DNA from: CAZSDW01 sp964605705
GTDB lineage: Bacteria; Fidelibacterota; UBA2242
DNA: 17,433 bases
Reading direction: 5' to 3'
NCBI GenBank assembly: GCA_964605705.1
Contig: CAZSDW010000055.1
Location: forward strand, 1-17,433
Part shown: positions 6,680 through 17,200 of the stretch, in pieces
Position numbering within the stretch: the stretch's first letter is position 1
How the letters are laid out: each line of letters opens with the position of its first letter
Program-made: the position numbers and the translations under genes
The notes under the pieces: generated by a model
The model's database searches: none
The model's input: only the letters and a program-made list of their open reading frames with translations
What the model was told of the DNA's origin: nothing

Positions 6680-8041
6680 TTATTGGCTGATATGGTAGAT
6701 TTTTCTTGTACAATTCATCACTATATTGCGGACGTTGTCCCAAATTTCACAATCTTTAAGATCAAACGAATCTAAATAGCGCAAAAATTCTTCGAAGGGA
6801 ATCTTTTCAAATATTTTAGGATAACCCTCTTTCAGAACCAGCTGATTATTAGCCAAAATCCGGAAACCTATTTTCATTCTCTCCAGTTGCGGAATGTTCG
6901 ATGAGGACTGCCTGATAATTTCCTCGACAGATTTGTCCCGTGATTCAAATTCTTTCCAGAAATTCCATTTTTGTCGGGCTAATTTTGAAAAATTCATCCA
7001 TTCGGAATTTGCTTTCGGATGAACCGTACCAAAACTTCGGGCATCTTTGTACGTCCAAAGAGACCACGATATTCCATATTTTCTGAAAATTTCAAGAACA
7101 TCTGCAAGCATACTCTCATGCTGATTTCGATTCCCGTGATTGAACAGAGCACCGGTCTCACCACACCACACAGGACGTTTCAGCCTGTCAAATATATCCG
7201 TTAAAGAAACGTTTTTAAAGAGCATATCTTCAATTCTCTCTCTTTGATTTTTCTTTGCGGATAAATGTTGATGTAAAAACGGGTAATAATGAAAACTACA
7301 GGCAACATTCGGATCTTCAAAAGGCTCAAACATTTCAAATCGTGTCGCATACATATCACCTTCGACAAACAGCATATGATTTTCATCAACCATACGAATT
7401 TCACTGATAAGGTCAACAAAAAATTGATTTAAAATAGTCTTATCCTGAATCATTACAACCGGTTCATTTAATAAATCATAAGCTGCGATCCACTTGTTTG
7501 ATGCATACCGCTCAGCAATGTGTTTCCACAACGATATTGTACGCTTTCGAAAATCGGCATACTCCCAGAATAAACTTTCGCCTAGGGCATTATCGGAATG
7601 CCAATCCGGATTTTGTCCGCCCGCCGCAGCATGCAAATCTAAAATAGCATAAAGTTCATATTGTTCACATAGCCTTAATATGCGATCAATTTCTCTAAAT
7701 CCTTCTTCCAGATATGAATACGGAGTCTGGTCATTTTCAAAGAGTTTGTAATTAAAAGGTATTCTGAGTGTATTAATTCCGAGGCTTTTTAAAAATTTAA
7801 AATCATTTTCATTAATCAGAATTTGATAAAATTTTCGCCAAAATTGATCCGCTTTATTTTTTCCATAGGAATTTACAATGGCTGTTCGAATTTGCGTATC
7901 CGTACCGGGAATCCCAATCATAAAATGTTCAAGATTTAACCAGGTACCAATCCCATAACCGGTTAAGATTATTTTTCGATCATTCAGGTAAAAATCCCGA
8001 TCATTTACTCTCAGAAAATCATTTTTCATATCCGTATCCAT
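6680..8041 (-). CDS. GH5 glycoside hydrolase (cellulase/exo-glucanase-like), apparently cytoplasmic
   Basis: A retaining beta-glycosidase of clan GH-A, family 5. The landmarks are in family order: TLRIPFNY (91-98, conserved Arg93), LDLHAAAGGQN (134-144, His137), YDLLNEP (188-194, acid/base Glu193), FHYYPF (250-255, His251 and Tyr253), WCGETG (292-297, nucleophile Glu295) and SWSLWTYKD (325-333, substrate-site Trp). The DLHAAxGGQN form is common in exo-beta-glucanase-like GH5 subfamilies, but the substrate cannot be read from this. About 70 residues after the barrel match nothing I recognise. There is no signal peptide, and an in-frame TGA lies just upstream of the start. It therefore probably acts in the cytoplasm on imported oligosaccharides. 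Neither the Met at 1 nor at 5 has a strong Shine-Dalgarno. The gene starts 59 nt after arfB. Confidence 0.85.
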   Translation of the reverse strand: MDTDMKNDFLRVNDRDFYLNDRKIILTGYGIGTWLNLEHFMIGIPGTDTQIRTAIVNSYGKNKADQFWRKFYQILINENDFKFLKSLGINTLRIPFNYKLFENDQTPYSYLEEGFREIDRILRLCEQYELYAILDLHAAAGGQNPDWHSDNALGESLFWEYADFRKRTISLWKHIAERYASNKWIAAYDLLNEPVVMIQDKTILNQFFVDLISEIRMVDENHMLFVEGDMYATRFEMFEPFEDPNVACSFHYYPFLHQHLSAKKNQRERIEDMLFKNVSLTDIFDRLKRPVWCGETGALFNHGNRNQHESMLADVLEIFRKYGISWSLWTYKDARSFGTVHPKANSEWMNFSKLARQKWNFWKEFESRDKSVEEIIRQSSSNIPQLERMKIGFRILANNQLVLKEGYPKIFEKIPFEEFLRYLDSFDLKDCEIWDNVRNIVMNCTRKIYHISQ

Positions 8042-8100
8042 TCTTGCTTGGCTGACTATTCATATCGTAGGCTTGAAGTCCATGCTATACTATCGATTAT

Positions 8101-8511
8101 CTATTCAATTTCCTCAACATTTCCCCGTAGCGTTTTCTTCTGGCTATGATGTTTCTTGTCTTCCAGGCGTTTGATTTGGGAACTCATGGTTGGCTTTGTC
8201 GGTACGCGTTTTTTAGAAGTAGAAGATACGCTTTTAATCAGGTTTTTCAGCCGATCAAGCGCAATATCTTTGTTTTTAATCTGACTTCTTTCTTCACTGG
8301 CTTTGATTATCAGAATTCCATCTTTGGTGATGCGACTATCATTCAAATCCATCAAGCGTTGTTTAAGCGGTTCCGGCAATGATGAATTCATGATGTCGAA
8401 TCGCAGCTGAATCGCTGTGGATACTTTATTGACATGTTGACCGCCCGGTCCCTGCGAGCGGACTGCCGTGAATTCGATTTCGTTGAGAGGGATAGAGATT
8501 TGGATTGTCAT
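8101..8511 (-). CDS. arfB: Alternative ribosome-rescue factor ArfB (YaeJ), peptidyl-tRNA hydrolase
   Basis: ArfB enters the empty A site of ribosomes stalled on broken mRNA and hydrolyses the peptidyl-tRNA, a backup to tmRNA. The GGQ domain begins almost at the N-terminus and carries VRSQGPGGQHVNKVSTA (17-33, with Gly23-Gly24-Gln25). It then follows the family closely through SRITKDGILIIKASEERSQ (59-77). The C-terminal tail (about 98-130) is highly basic (KKRVPTKPT, KKHHSQKKTLRG), as needed to insert into the mRNA channel. The length of 136 residues is typical of ArfB and far too short for RF1/RF2, which separates it from prfA and prfB. No strong Shine-Dalgarno is visible. It has no functional tie to the neighbouring glycosidases and is probably a housekeeping gene that happens to lead this cluster. 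Confidence 0.93.
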   Translation of the reverse strand: MTIQISIPLNEIEFTAVRSQGPGGQHVNKVSTAIQLRFDIMNSSLPEPLKQRLMDLNDSRITKDGILIIKASEERSQIKNKDIALDRLKNLIKSVSSTSKKRVPTKPTMSSQIKRLEDKKHHSQKKTLRGNVEEIE

Positions 8512-8813
8512 TGTTCTTTTGTATATATCTCAGTTACACTATTCCTCATTAAAGATAAAAGCTCACTGCGGTATAAATTTGTCATGGCATCAATAGAAGA
8601 ATTTACCGCATTTCGCTTTGATTTTAATGTAATAGGTTAATAAGGTCAATAATATTCGTTAGATAGGGGCTTTTATTCAGTCGATCTGAAAAAAAGTTAT
8701 TCACCTGGTGTGCTCGAATCTCAGTTTTAAAAAGATCGTAAATAGTCCGCCTCGTCAACAAAAAAGCCTGATTTAAAAATCAGGCTTTTTTGTATCAATG
8801 ACAGATTAGCAGA
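8512..8813. other. Intergenic region between subtilase and arfB
   Basis: 302 bases. The end nearest the subtilase stop holds the hairpin described separately. The remaining 250 bases or so upstream of arfB presumably contain its promoter, but I see no convincing pair of -35 and -10 boxes and no further gene. Confidence 0.4.
8760..8791 (-). terminator. Rho-independent terminator after the subtilase, symmetric
   Basis: A perfect 14-bp inverted repeat (AAAAAAGCCTGATT/AATCAGGCTTTTTT) with loop TAAA, starting 22 nt after the subtilase stop. Because the stem begins with A6 and ends with T6, it has a U tract on either strand and could stop transcription both ways. All genes here are on the minus strand, so its main job is to end the subtilase message before arfB. 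Confidence 0.9.
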
Positions 8814-11800
8814 TTACTTTATCAGAATACATTTCTTCACTGCCGAAAAAATCCCTGCTCCACCGTTGGCGGGATCGTTGACCTGAATCCGATAGAAATA
8901 AACTCCTGAACTGTATCTGGTTGCGTTCCAGTGAATCGAGTAATACCCGGCTTGCTGCTTTTTATCAACAAAGGTATTAATCAGGCGCCCGCTGAGATCA
9001 TAGAGTTCAATCCGAACATGGGACTCTTTGGGAATATCATAGTTGATTGTCGTCGTCGGATTAAACGGGTTTGGAAAGTTCTGGTGAATCTGAAATTCCT
9101 TGGGTATCGCCAATATCCCATCTGCCAGCCCGACAAATGCGGCAATCTGGACCGTCGCTTCAATACTGGACTGCGCTCCGGCATTATCAGTAACCGTCAG
9201 GGTGATTTGATAGCTACCGGAATCGGCGTAAACATGGACAGGATTCTGTTCCTCGGAAGTCAAATTGTCACCGAAGTCCCAGTGCCAAGCCACAATACCG
9301 CCATCTTTATCACGGTTGTCGTTTGATTCATCCGTAAAACTGACTGTGTTACTGCTAACGCTCATGCTCATCGCAGCAACCGGCATGTCATTTACGGAAT
9401 TGACGACAAACTGGACAAGGGTCGAATCAATTACCTGGGTATTCTGTTTCAGATACAGCATGGCAGATGTGGTGCCAAAGAAATCAGCTATCGGAGTTAT
9501 CGTGATCAGCGGTGTCTCTGGGATACTTCTCAGTTTCACGGTGGGTTTTGACTTCCAGTCAAGCCGGATATCCGGCATCGATAAACCAGCCGCGAGCCGC
9601 ATCATATCAATGGTCAACGAATCATCTTCATTGATTGGAAAGACATGCTGAGCAGACCGGATGAACTGAGGTTTTTGAAGCACATTCATAGTAACCGGCG
9701 CGCTCACGACTGACCAGCGGTCGGTACTCCAATAAATAAACTTGTCTTCCAGCCTTTCCTGAGTTTCCGGTAGCAGAGGCGCCACATAAGCATAACCCAG
9801 CATATTTTCACTGATACTGCCAATTCCCAGAAGATCTTTGAATTCTCCATACACCGGCTCACCCATGTTGACAACCTCCAGTGAATCATCGATATCGAAG
9901 TCATTCAGGACAATACTTCTTAATATTTTTTTGAGTCCGATGACTTCGCCGCTGATCGCAAAAAGCGTATCTGCCTGCACAACCGGCTTATGATTAAGAA
10001 TGGTGAATTCCGTCTGGTTCTGTCCCAGGAAAATTCTCCCGTAATCATCAAAGGTGTCATTATAAAGTGAATCATACCGATAACCGTACAGAATTATTGA
10101 ATAAATTGAATAATCACCAGGCACCAGGATCGCAGTGTTTTTGACGGCAATATCAAGATCAACTGTTTCACCCATGGGCAGTTTTCCGTACAGGTTAGTA
10201 ATATAAAAATTGCGAGGTTCCTGATACAGCATGACATTATCGATAAAAGTGTAACCGGTATTGACAGACTCATCAGTATAGATATAAAATACCAGCATGA
10301 CCTCTTTGCCTCTGATCCTTAACGGCAACCGGGCAGAAAAGGTATGCAACTCGGGATCAGAAACCAGTAGCGGTACACTGTTCCAATCCGGATCATTTGT
10401 CGCTATCGGACGACTAACCCAGGTATCGCCAGTCTCATCGCCAGGTTCGCGCCAGACAACCCATACATCAAACCAGTCATAATACAATTCCAGCATGGTG
10501 CTGTAGTCAAATTCCAGAATTGTCCTCATTGTATCTAAGTCCGGAATGGAAATCCATGGTGAAAATAGGTCACAATCGGACTCATTGTAGTATTTTAATG
10601 TCTTTAAATCACCAAACAATGCCACATTTGTAGTGGCTTCTGAATTTATCGTAATCGAATCGACTTTCCAGTTACCCCCAAATCCGTAAGTATAGTCTTC
10701 AGCAGTCCATCCTGTTGGAAATTCCATCGATGCATCAAAGGTCTCCATCCACGAGAAAGGTTCTGAAACCGTTACTTTTTCACCCGTCTTGAATATTGAT
10801 GATACCGCTTTTTTGTCAATGGATTGGAGCACCGGATGATTGGTCGTTTTCAACAGGCGTGAATGAAACTTATCTGAGCGTATTTTATGATCTACTCCAA
10901 TACCCGATTTTTGCATGGTACTCGGCGGAGCTTCAGCCATGTTGATTCTCAAGACTCCTGGTTCCGGTGGTTGATACTGAATGACGGGCAAGGTAAGATA
11001 CCCTATATTTACCAATCCATCGTTGGTTATTGAAAAAGTGCTTTTCATTATTTCCCCGCGATACAGACTGTCTGCAAAGCAGTATTCCGGTGCCACCGTA
11101 ATATGCCCATATTCAGTACTGACCAATAAAACAGAATAACTCCAATCATTCCGCGGATCATTAGATTGGATCAATGAAAACACTTCAATCGTACCCTCTG
11201 GAAAGTATCCGGTGTTGAGGATTACAGAAACGGGGAAATCCTGTCCCGGCTGAACAATATCATCCAGAACACCATTGCCGGATGCATCCTGGTAAACCAG
11301 CGGTGATTCACCCAGCCACAGGGAAACATTATCGAACAGGACGCCAAAACCGGCACTGTTACTCCCATCCGTATTGGTGATAAACCAGAAAGTCACGGAA
11401 TCGGCGACTACCAGATCATCCAGCCAGGGGGTAAGATCTATAAGCACCGTCATGGCGCTGTCCGTCATACTGCTAAGACTATAGTCCGTTTGGGCGATTG
11501 TCGCAATTTTTCCGGATTCTGAAATCATATTAATATAAAAATAATCGTAGTTCGCTTCCAATTCAGTCGCATAATCAAACTGGAGATAAACCGGTATTTT
11601 TTTCGTCGATTCGATAATCGAGCGAAAATCGAAATACGGGCTTGCCGCCACCGAGAGAGTGTTGTTCTGATAACCATTTGTAAAATCCCCTGCCAGAAAA
11701 ACATTATCCACGGCTGCTGATGTATCTATGTCATAAAGTTCCCAATTATCTCCGGAACCATAATCAAGAATTTCCCAATCTTTCGCAACTTCAGCGACAT

Positions 11801-13937
11801 CATTCAACGAATCGCTCCAGTACATCAGCAGGGAATTGGATTCTGACTCAGCGATATCAATTGTGATGACCGGACGATCAGAATTATTTAATGTCTCCGA
11901 CAGGTTTTGATAATCCAGTTTTACCACTTCTTCAAAATCTCTGGGTGGCTTGGATTTTACCGGCATATTGACAGGCGCATCATCCTGCAATAACAGAAAG
12001 AAGTTCAACTCGCGATTATAGAAATCGATCATAGGAATCAGTAAAAATTCAAGGTCAATGTCGCCGGAGTTACTAATTGTGAATTCCGAATTCACCGTCT
12101 CGCCCCAGGCGACCGGGGGTAGCACTGTAAATTCCGGACTGACCGAAATACTGGGATACTGTTTAAGCCGCACTTCAAAGGGAACCGAACCAACACCGGT
12201 AAATTCAATCGTCCCGCTGCGGGAATAACCATTAGTACCGGCAATAATCTCATCGACCGGGATGCTGACAGCTACACCAAAGGCACCATTAGGGTCAACG
12301 CTGAGGTCTTTGCCGCTAATGTCAATCGTCCGGCTTTCCGATGCGCCATCGGTATAAGTCAGGGTAACTGTGGATACCGAGACCGTTGTACTCGTGCCGT
12401 TGACAAAGCCGACATTACTGACCGCTTCGCCATCTTCTGGACTACAGAGCAGATATAATTTATCCACATTAAATTTAGTGGCTGATCCCATACTATCCGG
12501 CTGAATGCTGTTCAAGGCATTCAGGCGCCCTTCTGTCATCCAGTAGCCGTCATAGTTCGATTTATAATCGGCTCCTGCCATGAGACGAATAAAGATATCA
12601 TTATAAGATTCATCCGGATTGAGTCCTTTAAGCGAGGCATAGACACCAACAGCATGAGGGGTCGCACCGCTGGTCCCGCCAAATTCCTGATACCCGCCGG
12701 GATAAGTTGATAGGACCTGCAGTCCCGGTGCACCGAGATCTACCGACGCCATACCATGACTGGAACCCCACCAGATATTGACAATATCATCCATATAATC
12801 AGTAGCACCGATCGAAATCATATTCGGTACCGGCAAAGTTGAAGGATATCGATATAACAGCTGGTTATCCAAGTCGATAAAGTCATTCCCGGCGGAACAA
12901 AACCAGGCAATTCCCATTTCAGCTTGCTCCAGGGCATAGTCTCTGGTAACCTCTCCCAGTCTCATATTATACTCATCAATAGAACTAGTTCCTCCCCAGC
13001 TATGATTGATCGCAACAATCCGGGATGATGAGCCGGATTCGATCAGTTCTTCCTGGAGCACACTGACATAGTACAATCCTCTCAATATCCCGATTGTAGG
13101 AATGGAGCCGTAATCCGTTCCTGATTTGACCGCGATCATCTTCACATTGGGAGCTATCCCGGACATGCCAATCGTATCAATCGTAGCGCCGATGATTCCT
13201 GCAACTCCCGTTCCATGCCCATAAACGTCCATCGGATCAGAATCATTATAGGCGCAATCATAGCCATAATAATCATCGACAAATCCGTTACCATCATCAT
13301 CAATGCCATTATTCGGAATCTCTCCCGGGTTGGTCCATAGTTTTCCCTGGAGGTCGGGATGATTATAATCGATGCCAGTGTCAAAAACCACAACCAGCAC
13401 CGTATCCATGGGTTTACCTTCCATCGCCTTCCAGGCTCGGATCATGTCAATATCGGCACCTGCGACGGAACTCTCCAATTCCGAATAACCAAACAGTGAT
13501 GTGATGCTATCTTCCGCTGCACCGGTATTGTTCAACGCCCACTGGTAGGGGAAATAGGGATCAGCGGGAACACCATTTTCGGATTTGATGATTTTACCCG
13601 TCGGTTCCAAGTCATAGACATAATTTGGAAAAGCCTTCACGCCGGGAACAGCATTCAGGCGCTTCAGGGCGGTTTCCATGTCACCGCTGACAATCCATTC
13701 TTCCACACCGCGCTGTGGAATAACGGGCTTCACATCATCAGCAATCTGAGACGCGAGCGTTTTCATGGAATTTGTGGTGCTTTTCGCCAAACCAGTCTTT
13801 TCAGTAACAACGACAATACTGTTTTTGACAATCTGATTGCCACGAAAATAATCGATGGATTCCTTTGCCACTGCTGAACTGACCAGTAAAAATAAAGACA
13901 TACATAAAATCACAAATAAGCGCATTAGTCTTTTCAT
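8814..13937 (-). CDS. Giant secreted S8 subtilase with duplicated modules, PKD and sorting domain
   Basis: A 1707-residue extracellular serine protease. A signal peptide (1-24) and an I9-like prodomain (about 40-115) precede the S8 domain (about 160-480) with Asp186 (VVFDTGID), His241 (GHGTGVAG), oxyanion Asn351 (SAGND) and Ser423 (GGTSGATPHA). NNGIDDDGNGFVDD (209-222) looks like a calcium-binding insertion. Ig/ASH-like segments (about 598-640 and 945-985) are each followed by a jelly-roll-like domain (about 720-876 and 1065-1238). Cadherin-like repeats (about 1318-1515), a PKD domain (about 1517-1598, WHWDFGD) and a sorting domain (1620-1707, NFPNPFNPTTTINY, ending KKCILIK) complete it. The protein is probably secreted by the type IX route and anchored or released. 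TTGGAGGT lies 6 nt before the ATG; a strong terminator follows the stop. Substrate unknown. Confidence 0.93.
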   Translation of the reverse strand: MKRLMRLFVILCMSLFLLVSSAVAKESIDYFRGNQIVKNSIVVVTEKTGLAKSTTNSMKTLASQIADDVKPVIPQRGVEEWIVSGDMETALKRLNAVPGVKAFPNYVYDLEPTGKIIKSENGVPADPYFPYQWALNNTGAAEDSITSLFGYSELESSVAGADIDMIRAWKAMEGKPMDTVLVVVFDTGIDYNHPDLQGKLWTNPGEIPNNGIDDDGNGFVDDYYGYDCAYNDSDPMDVYGHGTGVAGIIGATIDTIGMSGIAPNVKMIAVKSGTDYGSIPTIGILRGLYYVSVLQEELIESGSSSRIVAINHSWGGTSSIDEYNMRLGEVTRDYALEQAEMGIAWFCSAGNDFIDLDNQLLYRYPSTLPVPNMISIGATDYMDDIVNIWWGSSHGMASVDLGAPGLQVLSTYPGGYQEFGGTSGATPHAVGVYASLKGLNPDESYNDIFIRLMAGADYKSNYDGYWMTEGRLNALNSIQPDSMGSATKFNVDKLYLLCSPEDGEAVSNVGFVNGTSTTVSVSTVTLTYTDGASESRTIDISGKDLSVDPNGAFGVAVSIPVDEIIAGTNGYSRSGTIEFTGVGSVPFEVRLKQYPSISVSPEFTVLPPVAWGETVNSEFTISNSGDIDLEFLLIPMIDFYNRELNFFLLLQDDAPVNMPVKSKPPRDFEEVVKLDYQNLSETLNNSDRPVITIDIAESESNSLLMYWSDSLNDVAEVAKDWEILDYGSGDNWELYDIDTSAAVDNVFLAGDFTNGYQNNTLSVAASPYFDFRSIIESTKKIPVYLQFDYATELEANYDYFYINMISESGKIATIAQTDYSLSSMTDSAMTVLIDLTPWLDDLVVADSVTFWFITNTDGSNSAGFGVLFDNVSLWLGESPLVYQDASGNGVLDDIVQPGQDFPVSVILNTGYFPEGTIEVFSLIQSNDPRNDWSYSVLLVSTEYGHITVAPEYCFADSLYRGEIMKSTFSITNDGLVNIGYLTLPVIQYQPPEPGVLRINMAEAPPSTMQKSGIGVDHKIRSDKFHSRLLKTTNHPVLQSIDKKAVSSIFKTGEKVTVSEPFSWMETFDASMEFPTGWTAEDYTYGFGGNWKVDSITINSEATTNVALFGDLKTLKYYNESDCDLFSPWISIPDLDTMRTILEFDYSTMLELYYDWFDVWVVWREPGDETGDTWVSRPIATNDPDWNSVPLLVSDPELHTFSARLPLRIRGKEVMLVFYIYTDESVNTGYTFIDNVMLYQEPRNFYITNLYGKLPMGETVDLDIAVKNTAILVPGDYSIYSIILYGYRYDSLYNDTFDDYGRIFLGQNQTEFTILNHKPVVQADTLFAISGEVIGLKKILRSIVLNDFDIDDSLEVVNMGEPVYGEFKDLLGIGSISENMLGYAYVAPLLPETQERLEDKFIYWSTDRWSVVSAPVTMNVLQKPQFIRSAQHVFPINEDDSLTIDMMRLAAGLSMPDIRLDWKSKPTVKLRSIPETPLITITPIADFFGTTSAMLYLKQNTQVIDSTLVQFVVNSVNDMPVAAMSMSVSSNTVSFTDESNDNRDKDGGIVAWHWDFGDNLTSEEQNPVHVYADSGSYQITLTVTDNAGAQSSIEATVQIAAFVGLADGILAIPKEFQIHQNFPNPFNPTTTINYDIPKESHVRIELYDLSGRLINTFVDKKQQAGYYSIHWNATRYSSGVYFYRIQVNDPANGGAGIFSAVKKCILIK
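8817..9080 (-). repeat. Sorting-domain copy A (subtilase C-terminus)
   Basis: 88 codons starting at NFPNPFNPTTTINY and ending KKCILIK. It shares with copy B the rare features DPA-N/S-GGA and a terminal KKC-I/L-L-I-K, and the DNA is also visibly similar (for example GGCGGGATCG and TGACCTGAATC in both). Confidence 0.8.
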
Positions 13938-13942
13938 TTTAG

Positions 13943-13950
13943 ACCTCCAA
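13943..13950 (-). promoter_or_regulatory. Shine-Dalgarno of the subtilase gene
   Basis: TTGGAGGT on the minus strand, with the GGAGG core 6 nt from the ATG at 13937, supports the chosen start, which also gives a good signal peptide. Confidence 0.75.
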
Positions 13951-14217
13951 TTAAATTTGATTCAATGACATTATTGATACATTAATCCAAAATATTTTGT
14001 ACAATAACTTACACTTTTCAATAAACCACACCTCTGAATAAGCCGGATCAACACCCCGTAAATAGGTATATACCAACCTTCGAGTAACGGATTGATAATT
14101 TTTCATCGAATTTTCATATTTTACAATTGAACTTACGGTTTAAATATGAAGAAGCCTAAACTATTTATAGCATTCGCTGGATAAACAATTGAATCTCAAA
14201 TTCCTTCTCATAAACAT

Positions 14218-14241
14218 AAGCCTGAATTTCCGGTCAGGCTT
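14218..14241 (-). terminator. Hairpin after the GH43-like gene, probable weak terminator
   Basis: An 8-bp inverted repeat AAGCCTGA/TCAGGCTT with an 8-nt loop, 24 nt after the stop. The stem sequence is the same as in the terminator after the subtilase. The T tract on the minus strand is poor (TATGTTTATG), so it may be a weakened terminator or mainly protect the 3' end of the message. Confidence 0.6.
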
Positions 14242-14265
14242 TAAAGGAATTAGGTCATATTCTGC

Positions 14266-17200
14266 CTATTTGATCAGCAGGCACTTCTTTACTTGTTGAA
14301 ATTGCTCTGCTCCGCCGCTGGCGGGATCGCTGACCTGAATCTGATAGAGGTAAACGCCTGAAGATACGTTTCGGGCATTCCAATCAATCGTGTAAAATCC
14401 TGGTTCTTGCTTCTTCTGGTTTACGAGTCGTTCAACTACCTGACCATTCATATTGAAAATAGTTAGCGTCACATCCGTTGTTTTCGGAATATCGTACCGA
14501 ATGGTCGTAGTCGGATTGAAGGGATTCGGATAATTTTGTTCCAGTCTGAATCTAATCGGCAACTGATCCACAAGCTCGATCGCCGAAGGGATAAAACCAA
14601 ATCTGCCTACTCCAAACGGTCCAAGTGTCGTAATACCGCCGCGCGCTACGCTGTAGGGACTTTCGGAAAATTGAGTGACATAGTCGCCGGAGCCCGCCTC
14701 GGTCGTATCAGTAAGGATGAAAATCCTGGCGCAGCTTGCTCGGTTCGTTGCAAAAGCCGTTTCTTCAAATGATGAGATCCAGCCAAATTGCAGCGTGTAA
14801 TTGCCATTCCCAACCGTCTCTTCATCGAGATACCACTTTGCTTTCACTCTGCCACCATAAGGAGCCGGTGTACTTTCCCGCACCACACTGGCAGTGATGA
14901 TGTCTTCCGTACCGGTATTGCTTATCCAGACCGGCGCATAGTTCGAAGCACCAATCGGGATAAGAGTTTTTGAAGTGCCTACCGGAAGTTTCAATAAGCC
15001 ACCATCCCGCGTATCAACAAAATAATGATCCGTGCTATTTGATGTCGAGTTGGCACTCAGAGTTTGTGAACCAAGTCGAAGCTTGCCGCGTTGAAAATCA
15101 AGATTCCCCGACAGGTTTCTGGATGCATGTAACTCTACATCACGGGGATTGTCGATTATCAGATTCGTGGGTCCGGCTTCCATTGGAAATTCAGCGTCAC
15201 TTGTTGTTTGACTTCGGGTGTTATGGGAATATCGTAACGAACCAGCAGGACCATAACTTACTGTGTGTCCATCGAGATTTATCTCACCACTGGTCAAATT
15301 GAATGTTCCGTTCACTACCAAGTTTCCGGATAATGTAACGGAGCTGCTATTATCTATATTCAAATTGCCAATACTTCCCGGTAACAGAGTCCCCGTGATC
15401 TGAGATTCAGAACCGTTAAACGTAAAGCCTGCCATTTCATCAAATATGGGATTTTGTCCAATTTGAATAGCACCATCAAGTCCAGCTGCATGCGCTGTCC
15501 CTATGGTCGCAGACGAATCGACCTGCAAGATGCCCGAACCTTGTAGAATACTGGTGTTCATATTTAGAGTAGCACCGGTACCTACTTCAATTGGAAGGGC
15601 TGTTATTGTATTGCCTTCTCCAAGCGTCAATGTCTGTGGCATTGAACCGGAAAAAATAAACCGTGCGCCGGCGGCATTTGAATTTTGAGTTGTTGCATTT
15701 GCCATGGAAAAATCGCCGAAAAGCTTCCATGTTACAGTCGGTCCACTACCGCGCGACACCGAAAAATTGCCACCGGTAACTTCGATGTCACCATAAGTAT
15801 TTATGGTTATATCAGCAATACTGCTTGATCCGTTTGAACTGAATTGTCCGCCTTCAACGATAATATTACCATTGACGGCAATGGTATTAGGACTACCGGC
15901 GCCCGGACTGGTCATATAGACCTTGGCGCTGCCACTGCTCTTTACAATGATGTCACCGGTAATGGTGTTATTATACCAGCCCCAGTCAACGTTGGAGGTC
16001 TGACCGCTGGAATTCCAGCAAAAATTACAGAAATCCTGGTTCAGATTGCCTGGCTTGGAACCTGATGTATATGCCGGAATTTCACAGCTTGATCCGGGTC
16101 CCCAATGGACCTGCGGAACAGTGCCTCCCTGTTGTTCATGAAAATAAGTACCGCCGTTTTCAAAACTGATACTGGCAGAATTTTCTGTAACAATTATACC
16201 CGAATTTTCGACTGTTCCAGATACTCGCATATCAATACCGAGACCGTCGCTGACGAACAATGTTGTACCACTGTTCACAATAAGCACTCCGCCTGAATCG
16301 ACCGTGAATTCATTAACGGAATCAGTTGCTGTCAGCGTTAATGTGTGCCCGCTAAGAATGGTGATCGGACCATCGGACTGGTCAGGGATTGCACCTGCCG
16401 GAACCCAGGTTGAACCATTGTGACGCTCCCATGAGTTGATGTTGCCCCAGTCACCGGATTGGAATGAGCGAAACTCACCGGCTTTATTATAATAATCCAG
16501 ACCACAATCGAACGCCTCAACATTAAAATAATATTCAACACCATGGTTCAAACTATGAATCGCCACACTATTAGTATCATAAACCATATAGTGATTATAA
16601 AGTTTTCCCGGTGCGATCCCATAGCGAACAACATAGCCATCGGCATTTTGAACGGGTGTCCAGGAGATAGTAGCATCCCGACCATCAGCTGCATCACGCT
16701 GGATCGTAAAGTCTGCCAATTCAGTAAAGACTGCCTGACCGGAGTTGCCGAAAATCCGTAAATCACGAACCGCGAAATTACCGTTCCCGGGTGTAAACAT
16801 ATTGTCCAGCTTGAGATAACGGGTAGTCACAGACGGATTCAGTTCAATGTAATCATGCGGAACATCCTGTGTATTTTGACTTTTATCCACAAGAAGATTC
16901 CAGTTCATCCCATCGTTAGAGTATTGAACAGTATATCGCTCATACAATTCCTTATCCCGACCACGAACAAGCATCGGGTCAGTATCATGTTCCGCAAAAT
17001 TGACCTGAATGGCTTCAATGCTACATTCCTGACCCAGATCAATCATCAACCATTCGTCGGAATCACCGGTTTGCGCACTCCAGTAAGTCCGGGCATCTTC
17101 GTCAACTGCCAATCCAACGCTATGATCTGTTAATGAAGAGGAAGCGGTTACAAATTTTTTATGAGACAGCAGCAGCATGCCGGCAAAATTGTCATCAATC

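Larger units (their letters stand above)
13938..14265. other. Intergenic region between GH43-like gene and subtilase
   Basis: 328 AT-rich bases. Near the upper end is the hairpin at 14218-14241, and near the lower end the subtilase ribosome-binding site. A subtilase promoter should lie here, but I cannot single out one. A 12-codon plus-strand frame starting at 14146 is too short to credit. Confidence 0.4.
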
